Assembly (NCBI RefSeq): GCF_900156575.1
Contig: NZ_FTNY01000001.1
Span: 248,001-312,000, forward strand
Length of the DNA: 64,000 bases
Source of the DNA: Chryseobacterium shigense
GTDB lineage: Bacteria; Bacteroidota; Bacteroidia; Flavobacteriales; Weeksellaceae
Direction of reading: 5' to 3'
Shown: positions 16,225-25,506 of the stretch, piece by piece
How positions within the stretch are numbered: the stretch's first letter is position 1
How the letters are laid out: each line of letters opens with the position of its first letter
The notes under the pieces: model-generated
Told to the model about the DNA's origin: nothing
What the model saw: only the letters and a program-made list of their open reading frames with translations
The model's database searches: none
Made by a program: the position numbers and the translations under genes

Positions 16225-17343
16225 ATGAATACGATTTCAATTATAGGAGCCGGAATTGGCGGACTGGCGCTGGGGAATATCCTGAAACAGCATCAACTTG
16301 ACTTTAAAGTATATGAATCTGCACCGGCAATCAAACCTGTTGGAGCCGGAATCATGATGGCTGTGAATGCCATGCAGATTTTCGACAGGTTGGGTCTAAA
16401 GGAAAAAATTGAAAATGCGGGAAATAAAATCCATGGAATTTCCATCACCGATGAGTCATTAAAACCTATTACCAAGACCAGTATTCCTGATCTTGAAAAA
16501 AAATACAATTCCTGTAATGTTGCGATTCACAGGGCTGAACTGCAGAGAATTCTGGCAGAAAACATCGGATATGAAAATATTCAGCTCAATCATTCTTTAA
16601 ACAAGATTGAAAAGAAAGAAAATTACTTCTTACATTTTGATAATGGAATCCAGGCAGAAAGTACAATAGTTTTTGGTGCAGATGGCATAAAATCTAAGAT
16701 CAGAGATCAGATTCTACCAACGGGAACGATCCGGAATGCAGGACAGAAATGCTGGCGCGGACTGGCAACATTTGATTTACCTGAACAATTTAATCAGGAA
16801 GCCCTTGAAATATGGGGAAAAGGAAAGCGTTTCGGTTTTGTGAAAATTTCAGATAAAAAGGTGTATTGGTATGCTTTGGTTAATGAAAAAAAGCACAAAC
16901 CAACTCTGAATATTTCTGATTATTTTGAAGATTTTCATCCTCTTGTTTTGAGTATTCTGGAGGCAACTTTAGAAGAAAATATTATACTCAATGATATTAT
17001 TGACCTGTCTCCTATTCCTTTCTGGCATTCTGAAAACCTATGCCTGATCGGGGATGCTGCCCATGCTACGACTCCCAATATGGGACAAGGTGCCTGCCAG
17101 GCTATTGAAGACGCCTACATCATTGGCCGATTGCTTGAAACCCATCAGGATTTTAATGTTATTTTTGAAAAATTTCAAAAAATAAGAAGGGACAAAGTAA
17201 ATTATATCGTCAGTACAAGCTGGAAAATAGGAAAAATTTCCCAATGGGAAAAGGGAAATAGCCTGCGTAATTTTCTGATGCGTTTAATCCCGGAAAGTAC
17301 CAATCAAAAGCTTGCTGAAAAGATTATTAAGCTGGAGATGTAA
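16225..17343 (+). CDS. FAD-dependent monooxygenase
   Basis: A 372-residue class A flavoprotein hydroxylase-like enzyme. It shows the N-terminal Rossmann dinucleotide motif (SIIGAGIGGLALGNIL), the middle DG motif (VFGADGIKSKIRDQIL) that contacts FAD and NAD(P)H, and the GD motif (LCLIGDAAHATTPNMGQGACQAIEDA) binding the ribityl chain. The family hydroxylates aromatic or other small substrates, including antibiotics (the TetX/PHBH group); the substrate here is not deducible. It is the last gene of the group and ends at a terminator shared with the convergent copper cluster. Confidence 0.85.
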   Translation: MNTISIIGAGIGGLALGNILKQHQLDFKVYESAPAIKPVGAGIMMAVNAMQIFDRLGLKEKIENAGNKIHGISITDESLKPITKTSIPDLEKKYNSCNVAIHRAELQRILAENIGYENIQLNHSLNKIEKKENYFLHFDNGIQAESTIVFGADGIKSKIRDQILPTGTIRNAGQKCWRGLATFDLPEQFNQEALEIWGKGKRFGFVKISDKKVYWYALVNEKKHKPTLNISDYFEDFHPLVLSILEATLEENIILNDIIDLSPIPFWHSENLCLIGDAAHATTPNMGQGACQAIEDAYIIGRLLETHQDFNVIFEKFQKIRRDKVNYIVSTSWKIGKISQWEKGNSLRNFLMRLIPESTNQKLAEKIIKLEM

Positions 17344-17396
17344 AAACTTGTGTTCTATTGTATATAAATAGAGCTCCTCATCCTTTTAAAACAAAA

Positions 17397-17423
17397 AGAC
17401 TGCCTTATCCGGCAGTCTCTTTT
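17397..17423. terminator. Bidirectional terminator between monooxygenase and copper genes
   Basis: AGACTGCC (17397-17404), loop TTATCC, GGCAGTCT (17411-17418), flanked by A-run and T-run on either side, so it can serve both convergent genes. Confidence 0.8.
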
Positions 17424-20200
17424 TAGTAGGTTAAAGTAAGTCCGGCTCCCCAGCCCATTTCATTATCATAATTTCCGGAAACTGACACCCATTTCTGTAG
17501 AATATATCTCAGTCCTGTTGAAAATTCCCCATCAGAATTGAGGCTGAAATTCCCTCTTATCCTTCTGGAAATGGGAATATCTTCCCTGCTTAATTCCAGC
17601 AATACTTTTCCATTCTGATCCACACTGGCATCTGCCGTCACCAGCATCGGTAACATATATTGTACTCCGACCATAAATGCATACTGATCTTTTGAAGCTT
17701 TCTGCTGTCCGAACCAGGTCTTTTTACCACGAAATTTCATTCCCCTATCTTCCGCCATCTGTCTCTCCATGATCTCATGATTTTTCTGAATTCTGAAACC
17801 AGCATACGGAAGCGCCCACTGGAATTTTCCAAGGAATCTTCCTACTTTCACATTGCCTTCAAAGTGATCAAAATCCCAGTTAGAGTGAAACTGATTCAGA
17901 TTGGCCCATCTTGGTCCGAACATCGTCATGCTTTCAGCGTGTACTTTGTTGCTTGCCATATCCAGCATTCCCATGGAGCTGATCATCTTATTGTCCTTCA
18001 GGAAATTTTTCCAGGCCAGTTTTCTGTCCGGCAGCTGTGGATTCGGTTTTGAATTTTCATAGCTGAATATTCTTCCCATTCCGGCCATCATATGGTATAA
18101 AATATGACAGTGGAAAAACCAGTCACCATCCTGATTGGCTGCAAACTCAATCGTATTGGTTTCCATAGGCATAATGTCTACTACATTTTTCAGCGGGGAA
18201 TACTCTCCTTTTGAATTGATCAGTCTGAAATCATGGCCGTGAAGATGCATGGGGTGGCGCATCATCGAGTTGTTATACATCGTAATTCTAAGGATTTCGC
18301 CTTTCTTTACCAGAATTTTATCCGTTTCTGTAACTGTTTTATTATCAAGCGTCCAGAGATATTGATTCATATTCCCTTCCAGTGTAAACTTTAGCGTTCT
18401 TACATTATCATCAGGCAGCATCGTTTTTTCAGGAGATTTCAGGAGGTTATAGGACAGCCTTTTAATCGGTTTTTCTTCTTTCATATCCATCCTTGAATGT
18501 TGGGAATGATCTTCCTGCTTTCCTTCAGAGTCCTTGGTTTTGACGCCCATCATTTCGTTCATGTGTTTCATCGTCATTTTTCTCTGACTTTCAGAAAGTT
18601 CCGGATACATCACTTCATTCATGTCCATCATCTGATTTCCCATCGTCATATTCATAGGCTTCATATTTCCACTCATTTCCATCATGCCATTCATCATTTT
18701 CATTCCTTCGAACAACAGCAGTCTTGGTAAATGGGGAGCCTCTACCTTTTCTCCGGCACCAAGCCATAATGAAGCATGTCCTACCCTGTCTTCCGACGTT
18801 GAACGAAATTCAAAACTCTTATTTTCAGGGATCGTGACTTCAATATCATACGTTTCGGAAACCCCTACAATAAGGCGGTCCACTTCTACCGGAACCACAT
18901 CATTTCCATCATTTCCAACTACTTTTATTTTTCCGCCTCCGTAATTCAGCCAGAAATAGGTGGATGAGCCCCCATTGGCCACTCTGAGTCTTACTTTATC
19001 TCCTGCTTTCAGATTTGAATAATCAGAGCTTGTAAGTCCGTTGATGAGAAATTTATCGTAATAGACATCACTTACATCCATAGCTTCCATCCTTTTCCAT
19101 TCATTTAATGCTTTTGTTCCGAAATTTCCGGATTTAATAGCTTCCCAATAACTCTGCACTGCATTTTTTTTAATGGCGTACCAGTCTGTATTGGCCATAT
19201 GAAGTCTTCTCGCGATCTGCATCGGGTCTTCATCACTCCAGTCTCCTAATAATACCGGAATTTCTTTAGTATAGGAAGGTTTAGGCTCGCCTTCTCTTTT
19301 ATTAAACACTAAAATCCCGTTCATCCCAATCTGCTCCTGAAGTGCTTCGTGGGAATGGTACCAATAGGTTCCGTTTTGAGATACTCTAAACTTATACAAA
19401 TGGGTTTCTCCAGGCGTTACAGGCTTTGTAGTAAGGTATGGAACACCATCCTGTTCATTGGGAAGAATCACGCCATGCCAATGAAGTCCGGTATTTTCCT
19501 TCAGCATATTATGAAGGTAAATTTCTGCGGTATCTCCCTCTGTAAAATATAAAGTAGGAGCCTGCAGTTTTCCATTGATGGCAATAGCCCGGCGGTTTTT
19601 CCCTGTAAAATTCACGATCGTATCTTTTACATAGAGATCATATCTCACAGTTTTCCCACCGAAAGTCACTCTTCCGTTTTCAGTATTTCTTTTGAAAACT
19701 GATGGGCTTTCTTTGTGTGCTTCTGCTGCAATGTGCTGGTGATTCTCTTTTTCAACCAGTTCCATTCCGCATTTTGGGCATTTCCCGGGTTTGTCTGAAG
19801 TAACTTCAGGATGCATCGGACAGCTGTAAAGAGATTTTGTTTTAGTCTGAGCTTGAGAAGACTTAAGTTGAGACTGCTGCAGAGGTTGTGAAGGCTTATT
19901 TCTTCCGGCCTCTTTCACCTTTGGCTTTGCCTTCATCCTGGCCTTAACCTCAGTTTTCACTTTAACCTTATTATTTTTAATTTCTGCAGGCTTTTGTATT
20001 GTTTTCTGCTCTGGCTTTGCCACAACTTTAGGTTGTACTGCAACGGTTTTCCTGACCAGCGTCATTTTGCATTTTGGACAATCTCCGGGTTTAGAAGACA
20101 CTACCTCAGAATGCATAGGACAGGTATAATAGGTTTTCGTTGTTTGCGCGAAAGTAAAAACAGAGAACAAAAGCACCAGAAATATCATTAGTTTTTTCAT
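17423..20200 (-). CDS. Multicopper oxidase with two metal-binding ribbons and a CopB-like C-terminal barrel
   Basis: A 925-residue exported protein. After the signal peptide (residues 1-18) come two heavy-metal-binding ribbons, YTCPMHSEVVSSKPGDCPKC (from 25) and YSCPMHPEVTSDKPGKCPKC (from 125), joined by a Lys/Pro-rich linker. Cupredoxin domains follow with all four copper signatures: H240-W-H242, H282-S-H284, H649-P-M-H-L-H654 and H697-C-H-I-L-Y-H703 with axial Met708. A Met-rich stretch (about 500-531) resembles CopA/CueO copper-binding inserts. Residues about 745-925 look like a CopB-type outer-membrane barrel, ending in an aromatic strand. Predicted role: periplasmic Cu(I) oxidation and copper tolerance. 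CopA and CopB functions seem joined in one chain. Confidence 0.85.
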   Translation of the reverse strand: MKKLMIFLVLLFSVFTFAQTTKTYYTCPMHSEVVSSKPGDCPKCKMTLVRKTVAVQPKVVAKPEQKTIQKPAEIKNNKVKVKTEVKARMKAKPKVKEAGRNKPSQPLQQSQLKSSQAQTKTKSLYSCPMHPEVTSDKPGKCPKCGMELVEKENHQHIAAEAHKESPSVFKRNTENGRVTFGGKTVRYDLYVKDTIVNFTGKNRRAIAINGKLQAPTLYFTEGDTAEIYLHNMLKENTGLHWHGVILPNEQDGVPYLTTKPVTPGETHLYKFRVSQNGTYWYHSHEALQEQIGMNGILVFNKREGEPKPSYTKEIPVLLGDWSDEDPMQIARRLHMANTDWYAIKKNAVQSYWEAIKSGNFGTKALNEWKRMEAMDVSDVYYDKFLINGLTSSDYSNLKAGDKVRLRVANGGSSTYFWLNYGGGKIKVVGNDGNDVVPVEVDRLIVGVSETYDIEVTIPENKSFEFRSTSEDRVGHASLWLGAGEKVEAPHLPRLLLFEGMKMMNGMMEMSGNMKPMNMTMGNQMMDMNEVMYPELSESQRKMTMKHMNEMMGVKTKDSEGKQEDHSQHSRMDMKEEKPIKRLSYNLLKSPEKTMLPDDNVRTLKFTLEGNMNQYLWTLDNKTVTETDKILVKKGEILRITMYNNSMMRHPMHLHGHDFRLINSKGEYSPLKNVVDIMPMETNTIEFAANQDGDWFFHCHILYHMMAGMGRIFSYENSKPNPQLPDRKLAWKNFLKDNKMISSMGMLDMASNKVHAESMTMFGPRWANLNQFHSNWDFDHFEGNVKVGRFLGKFQWALPYAGFRIQKNHEIMERQMAEDRGMKFRGKKTWFGQQKASKDQYAFMVGVQYMLPMLVTADASVDQNGKVLLELSREDIPISRRIRGNFSLNSDGEFSTGLRYILQKWVSVSGNYDNEMGWGAGLTLTY

Positions 20201-20226
20201 AATATTCCGAACTTTTTAAAGCTGCA

Positions 20227-20258
20227 TAGCTTAAAGTCAATGGTAATTTAAGCTACGC
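20227..20258. other. Inverted repeat upstream of the multicopper oxidase
   Basis: TAGCTTAAA (20227-20235) and TTTAAGCTA (20247-20255) are perfectly inverted across 11 bases. The match extends to 12 bases with one mismatch. There is no T-run, so it is more likely an operator or RNA processing stem than a terminator. Confidence 0.4.
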
Positions 20259-20288
20259 AAGCTATTGTTTTAAAATTAAATACAATAA

Positions 20289-20762
20289 TTAATTGATTTC
20301 TGACTTTACATTTCCGCAAGAAAGCATAGATTTTCCGTAGTAAGGATTCGCGATCTGTTTTTCATCGCTTAACCAGCTTGAATCAGCCATTGGACAATAC
20401 TGAAGGTAAACCGGCTTTTCAGAAAGTTTAAACTCTTTTGTCAAGGCGATCATATTTTCAGAAAGGTTGGAAAAAGTTTCTCTTTGTGCTGTAATATTTC
20501 GGGCATCAGAGATCACTGTAGCGTCTTTTCTTAGAATGTTAAGGTTTCCTTCCGAAACTAATTTATAGTCAACGGTTGAAGCTGTTTTGATGAATTCAGC
20601 GGCCGCTTTTGAGGTTTTATCTGCGTCATCTGAAGCTAAAGCTGTTTTAATGGCAATATAGTTCTGATACAGTTTGGAAACCTGAGCGTCTTTTTTAGAC
20701 TGAGCAGAAAGTGAAATAATAGAGAATAGACATAATGCTGCTGTAATGATATACTTTTTCAT
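20289..20762 (-). CDS. DUF3347 periplasmic protein
   Basis: A 157-residue protein with an N-terminal signal peptide (MKKYIITAALCLFSIISLSA), a helical region, and the C-terminal hallmark of DUF3347: VYLQYCPMADSSWLSDEKQIANPYYGKSMLSCG (written here in parts: YCPMA, WLSDE, NPYYG, MLSCG). The conserved Cys and Met residues suit copper binding. DUF3347 domains accompany metal-efflux and multicopper proteins in Bacteroidota. It stands between the HYC_CC_PP gene and the multicopper oxidase, all leftward, so it probably takes part in copper handling. Confidence 0.85.
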   Translation of the reverse strand: MKKYIITAALCLFSIISLSAQSKKDAQVSKLYQNYIAIKTALASDDADKTSKAAAEFIKTASTVDYKLVSEGNLNILRKDATVISDARNITAQRETFSNLSENMIALTKEFKLSEKPVYLQYCPMADSSWLSDEKQIANPYYGKSMLSCGNVKSEIN

Positions 20763-20802
20763 TGTTTTAAATTTTAGAATTAATTTTAATAAAGAATAAT
20801 GG

Positions 20803-20817
20803 AACGCATCATGCGTT
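20803..20817. promoter_or_regulatory. 15-bp palindrome upstream of the DUF3347 gene
   Basis: AACGCAT-C-ATGCGTT is a perfect palindrome around one central base, about 40 bp before the DUF3347 start. It could be a regulator site. No stem-T-run arrangement is seen, and no bound protein is known. Confidence 0.4.
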
Positions 20818-20874
20818 GAACCGTGTTGTCCACGAAGGAATGCTCATCTGAACACTACAGACAACAGACGGATC

Positions 20875-21255
20875 TTAAATTCTAAAATGACAATGATTGA
20901 TATAGATGGGAACCGGCCTGTATTCTGGCGGTCCGTTGATTCTTATTCTGGTAAATTTTGATGCTGAAAAAGACTGATCTGTCAAAAAATACTGGTGCTG
21001 TGTGAATGCCGGGGCGATCTGACTTAAAAAATCAATCATCAGCAGATCGGATTTCTGAGAATCGTCTACTTTTACCACTTTAACCTCAGTTTTACAACAT
21101 CCTTTTTTTTCTTTAACGCCACATTTGCCACAGATATCGGTGGTTTTCTGACTTACGGAAACCAATTCCTCCATACAGAAATGTACACTGAAAGCTGCTC
21201 CGGAAGAAAATCCAAAGTAGAAAACAGAGAAAAATATGGCGAGAATCTTTTTCAT
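20875..21255 (-). CDS. HYC_CC_PP family protein
   Basis: A 126-residue protein starting at the ATG at 21255; the frame upstream to 21333 only reads through the promoter repeats. A signal peptide (MKKILAIFFSVFYFGFSSGAAF) is followed by the three family marks: H-F-C near residue 25, the CC pair in KKGCCKTEV near residue 54, and PPEY near residue 113. A CGKCGVKEKKGCC cysteine cluster looks metal-binding. Small exported proteins of this family sit near metal-resistance genes in Bacteroidota. It is the first gene of the probable copper operon. Its exact role is unknown. Confidence 0.8.
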   Translation of the reverse strand: MKKILAIFFSVFYFGFSSGAAFSVHFCMEELVSVSQKTTDICGKCGVKEKKGCCKTEVKVVKVDDSQKSDLLMIDFLSQIAPAFTQHQYFLTDQSFSASKFTRIRINGPPEYRPVPIYINHCHFRI

Positions 21256-21263
21256 TGGTAGGA

Positions 21264-21327
21264 CAAAGGTAAAAATATCCCCGAAACCACTGTTATAAAA
21301 TTCTGTATACTTGTTATAAAATTCAGT
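21264..21327 (-). promoter_or_regulatory. Promoter with two upstream direct repeats in front of the copper cluster
   Basis: On the - strand a -7 element TACCTTTG occupies 21271-21264, nine bases before the ATG at 21255. Farther upstream are two near-identical 16-mers, TGTTATAAAATTCTGT (21291-21306) and TGTTATAAAATTCAGT (21312-21327) as read on +, spaced 21 bp (two helical turns). Their position upstream of the promoter suits an activator. Confidence 0.5.
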
Positions 21328-21336
21328 CATCATAAA

Positions 21337-21367
21337 AAAGCTTCTGAACTATTCAGAAGCTTTCTTT
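21337..21367 (-). terminator. Terminator of the TonB-dependent receptor gene
   Basis: A perfect 12-bp stem, AAAGCTTCTGAA (21337-21348) and TTCAGAAGCTTT (21352-21363), with loop CTA and flanking A/T-runs. It lies between the receptor gene and the copper cluster on the - strand, so the two are probably separate transcripts. Confidence 0.75.
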
Positions 21368-21456
21368 ATTTTGTACTCTCGCTGATTTTGCTGATTGAGC
21401 AGATTTCATGGATTGGCGAAATTCTAATTTCTACAATCTTACTTCTAACCCCTATC

Positions 21457-23661
21457 TTACAATTTAAACTCAAGTTTCACATTGAAGAAACGGCCTGTAA
21501 GACGTACCGGAACCGGATACATTACACTTGAATTATAATCTGTGATCCACTGGTTGGCCACGGTATTATTAATGTTAAATGCGTTGAAAACCTGAACGCC
21601 TAAAGTCAGCTCATCGAAATTACCCCAGAAACCGGAACGATTTTTCTTGTCTTTGGAATCAATGAATACTTTTGAAAGTCCCAGATCGACCCTTTTATAA
21701 GAAGGAAGCGTTCTCTGGTACTGATAAGGATCTGTAAAAACAGGTGCTCCGTTCGGAAGTCCCATCGCGTATACCAAAGTAAGGTTCACACGCATAGACG
21801 GGAATTTCGGCATATAATCCTGATAGAACATGGCAAATCTGAATCTCTGATCTGTAGGTCTTGGAATATTGCCTCTTCCATCTATATTTTCATATACTCT
21901 GGCATAACTTGCAGACAACCAGGAATCGACTCCGGGAACGAATTCTCCGAATAGTCTGGTGTCAATTCCATAAGCATACCCTGAAGCATTATTTTTACCG
22001 GAATAACGGATTCTCACATTATCCATATAATAAGGAATCAGATCATCCATTTTCTTATAATACGCTTCTGTAGTCAGCTTAAATGGTCGGTCGTACATAT
22101 AAAACTCGTAGTCGTTGGCCAGAATTAACTGCATAGAACGCTGAGATTTTATATTGGAGTTGAAGTTTCCGTCAAGATCCTTGATTTCTTTATAGAAAGG
22201 CGCCTGATAATAAACTCCCCCTGAAAGTTTGAAGAGCATATCGGTATCCCAGTCAGGTTTTATTGCAAACTGGAATCTTGGCGAGAAGATGGTTTCTTTG
22301 TTGAAGCTCCAGTTGGACACTCTGGCTCCTGCATTGACAAATACTTTGCTGGCTCCCCAGTAAAATTTCTGTGAATATTGCGCATAGGCAGAAAGTCTCG
22401 AAGGTTCTATTGTATTTTTCCCGGCAATATGGTAAAAAAGATTAAGATCTCCTGTTCCTCCGGTTCTTGGATCATCTATCGGACGTGGGATGCTATAGCC
22501 TTTATTATCTACCAGTTTCCATTCATTGGTATTATCATCAAGGTTTTCTTTTTCATATTTAAAACCTACCTCGATGTCGGTATTGATATTGGGAGAAAAC
22601 TTCGCTCTGAGCTGGGTTCCGTACGTTCTCACGAACAGATCATTTCTCGCATGCTCAATCTGTCCTCCTCCATCAAAAGAAGCATTGGGATTCATTGTTA
22701 CAGGATCAAAAGTCTGGATCTCATATCCTGAAGCGATAGAATAATATTCCTTTTCTCTGTTCTGATACGCAAAACTGTCCAGGGTAAACTTCCACTTATC
22801 AGACGGTTTATAGTTCATGGAGAAAGTTCCCATCATATTTTTGTACATATCCTGTTCCTGTCCACCATAGCCTATATTGACTGTAATAGGCTGATTAAGG
22901 CTTCCGAAAGTGACACTTTTCGCTTTAGGGACCATTTCATAATCATTCTTGGAATAATACCCGATGAATGACATGGAGAATTTATCGTTGAAATGATAAT
23001 TAATATAAGATTGGAAGTCCCAATAGGTAGGATTAAAATCCGTATCCTCGTTCAATGTATTCAGGACCAGATTGGTATTCCTGTATCTTCCTGAAAATAA
23101 GGCCGTCAGTTTTTTATTTTTTGAAGCCAGTCCTGCTGTCAATCTTCCGCCTATTAAACTTGCCTCTCCTGAAAGTTCAAATTTTTCAGGTTCACGGTAG
23201 TAAATATTCAGTGCTGAAGACATTTTATCTCCATATTTAGGTTCAAATCCTCCTGCTGAGAAATTGACTGCAGAAACCATATCAGGATTGATGATACTCA
23301 TTCCTTCCTGTTGTGAATTTCTGATCAGAAAGGGTCTGTAAATCTCAATATCATTGATATAGATAAGGTTTTCGTCATAGTTTCCACCACGTACCATGTA
23401 TTGGGAAGACAGCTCGGTGTTGGAGTTAACGGAAGGAAGTGTTTTAAGAAGTCCTTCAATTCCACCACTTATAGAGGCAACGCTTTGTGCATCTTTTGCT
23501 GAAATTTTGACATTGGTGATGTCGTTTGTTCTTCCGATTACTTTTTTCTGGAAAACGACCGCCTCAATATCGGTTACTTTTTCTGCTGTATCTCTTTTTC
23601 TGTTTTGAGAGAAAATAAGCATAGGAACCACAAGGCTCAACGGTAAAACTAGTTTTTTCAA
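21457..23661 (-). CDS. TonB-dependent outer-membrane receptor
   Basis: A 734-residue protein with a signal peptide (to about residue 18) and an N-terminal plug domain (about 45-160: VASISGGIEGLLKTLPSVNSN, then QYMVRGGNYDENLIYINDIEIYRP, FEPKYGDKMSSALNI). The 22-strand barrel follows and ends in an aromatic-terminated strand (FFNVKLEFKL). The N-terminal carboxypeptidase-like domain common in Bacteroidota SusC-type receptors is missing, so it is of the smaller CirA/BtuB-like class. The ligand is unknown; copper or siderophore transport is possible from context only. It starts 44 bp after kdsA on the same strand. Confidence 0.85.
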   Translation of the reverse strand: MKKLVLPLSLVVPMLIFSQNRKRDTAEKVTDIEAVVFQKKVIGRTNDITNVKISAKDAQSVASISGGIEGLLKTLPSVNSNTELSSQYMVRGGNYDENLIYINDIEIYRPFLIRNSQQEGMSIINPDMVSAVNFSAGGFEPKYGDKMSSALNIYYREPEKFELSGEASLIGGRLTAGLASKNKKLTALFSGRYRNTNLVLNTLNEDTDFNPTYWDFQSYINYHFNDKFSMSFIGYYSKNDYEMVPKAKSVTFGSLNQPITVNIGYGGQEQDMYKNMMGTFSMNYKPSDKWKFTLDSFAYQNREKEYYSIASGYEIQTFDPVTMNPNASFDGGGQIEHARNDLFVRTYGTQLRAKFSPNINTDIEVGFKYEKENLDDNTNEWKLVDNKGYSIPRPIDDPRTGGTGDLNLFYHIAGKNTIEPSRLSAYAQYSQKFYWGASKVFVNAGARVSNWSFNKETIFSPRFQFAIKPDWDTDMLFKLSGGVYYQAPFYKEIKDLDGNFNSNIKSQRSMQLILANDYEFYMYDRPFKLTTEAYYKKMDDLIPYYMDNVRIRYSGKNNASGYAYGIDTRLFGEFVPGVDSWLSASYARVYENIDGRGNIPRPTDQRFRFAMFYQDYMPKFPSMRVNLTLVYAMGLPNGAPVFTDPYQYQRTLPSYKRVDLGLSKVFIDSKDKKNRSGFWGNFDELTLGVQVFNAFNINNTVANQWITDYNSSVMYPVPVRLTGRFFNVKLEFKL

Positions 23662-23705
23662 AAGAAATGTTTTAAGAATTTCTAAAAATAGGGATTTTTT
23701 AACAA

Positions 23706-24515
23706 TTACAAAATTGATTCTCTGATTCTTGTTAATTTTTGTAACAAATCTTCCAATAAATCTAATCTTAACATGTTGGCTCCGTCTGATAAAGCGGTTT
23801 CCGGGGTAGGATGTGTTTCAATAAATATTCCGTCTGCTCCCACTGCAATTCCGGCTTTAGCCACCGTTTCTATAAGATCAGGTCTTCCACCGGTCACTCC
23901 GGAGCTTTGGTTAGGCTGCTGTAACGAATGAGTGACATCCAGAATAACCGGCGCATATTCTCTCATGGTTGGAATACCTCTGTAATCTACAACCAGGTCT
24001 GTATACCCGAAAGAATTTCCTCTTTCGATGATGGCTACTTTCTGATTATGGGAATCTGTTACCTTCTGAACGGCAAATTTCATGGATTCAGGAGAAAGGA
24101 ATTGTCCTTTTTTCAACGTAACACATTTCCCTGTTTCTGCCGCTGCAATCAAAAGATCGGTCTGACGCACCAAAAATGCAGGAATCTGTAACACGTCAAC
24201 GTATTGTGCTGCCAATGCCGCATGACCGTTTTCGTGAATATCTGTGGTGGTAGGAATATTAAAGGTTTCCCCTACTTTTCTAAGAATTTCTAAGGATTTT
24301 TCTTCACCGATCGTTGTAAAAGAATCTACACGGCTTCTGTTAGCTTTTTTAAAGCTTCCCTTGAAAATATAAGGAATATTATATTTATCGGTTATCTGGA
24401 TCACTTTTTCTGCGATTCTCAAAGCCATGTCTTCACCTTCAATGATGCATGGACCGGCAATAAGGAAAAAGTTTTTTGAATCTTTGTGATGAATATTATC
24501 TAAATACTGGATCAT
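23706..24515 (-). CDS. kdsA: 3-deoxy-8-phosphooctulonate synthase KdsA
   Basis: A 269-residue enzyme that condenses phosphoenolpyruvate with D-arabinose 5-phosphate to give Kdo-8-phosphate, the precursor of the lipopolysaccharide inner core. Family landmarks are FFLIAGPCIIEGEDMALRIA (residues about 16-35), GSFKKANRSR (phosphate and PEP binding), KKGQFLSPESMKF and the ERGNSFGYTDLVVDYRGIP stretch. The length matches typical KdsA. kdsB, the next gene of the pathway but one, is in the same window at 45251. Cytoplasmic. Confidence 0.95.
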   Translation of the reverse strand: MIQYLDNIHHKDSKNFFLIAGPCIIEGEDMALRIAEKVIQITDKYNIPYIFKGSFKKANRSRVDSFTTIGEEKSLEILRKVGETFNIPTTTDIHENGHAALAAQYVDVLQIPAFLVRQTDLLIAAAETGKCVTLKKGQFLSPESMKFAVQKVTDSHNQKVAIIERGNSFGYTDLVVDYRGIPTMREYAPVILDVTHSLQQPNQSSGVTGGRPDLIETVAKAGIAVGADGIFIETHPTPETALSDGANMLRLDLLEDLLQKLTRIRESIL

Positions 24516-25408
<893 letters not shown>

Positions 25409-25506
25409 TTTTTTTAAGGGATTAGTTGAGAGGAATTAGTTTGCAGGATTAGGGTATAAGAGCGTGTACTTCTTCCGATTTTTAATTTTTTAAATTATTC
25501 AATCTT

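Noticed and set aside
18497..18730. His-rich 77-residue frame on + strand
   Set aside because: Antisense shadow of the Met-rich insert of the multicopper oxidase; Met codons read in reverse give CAT (His).
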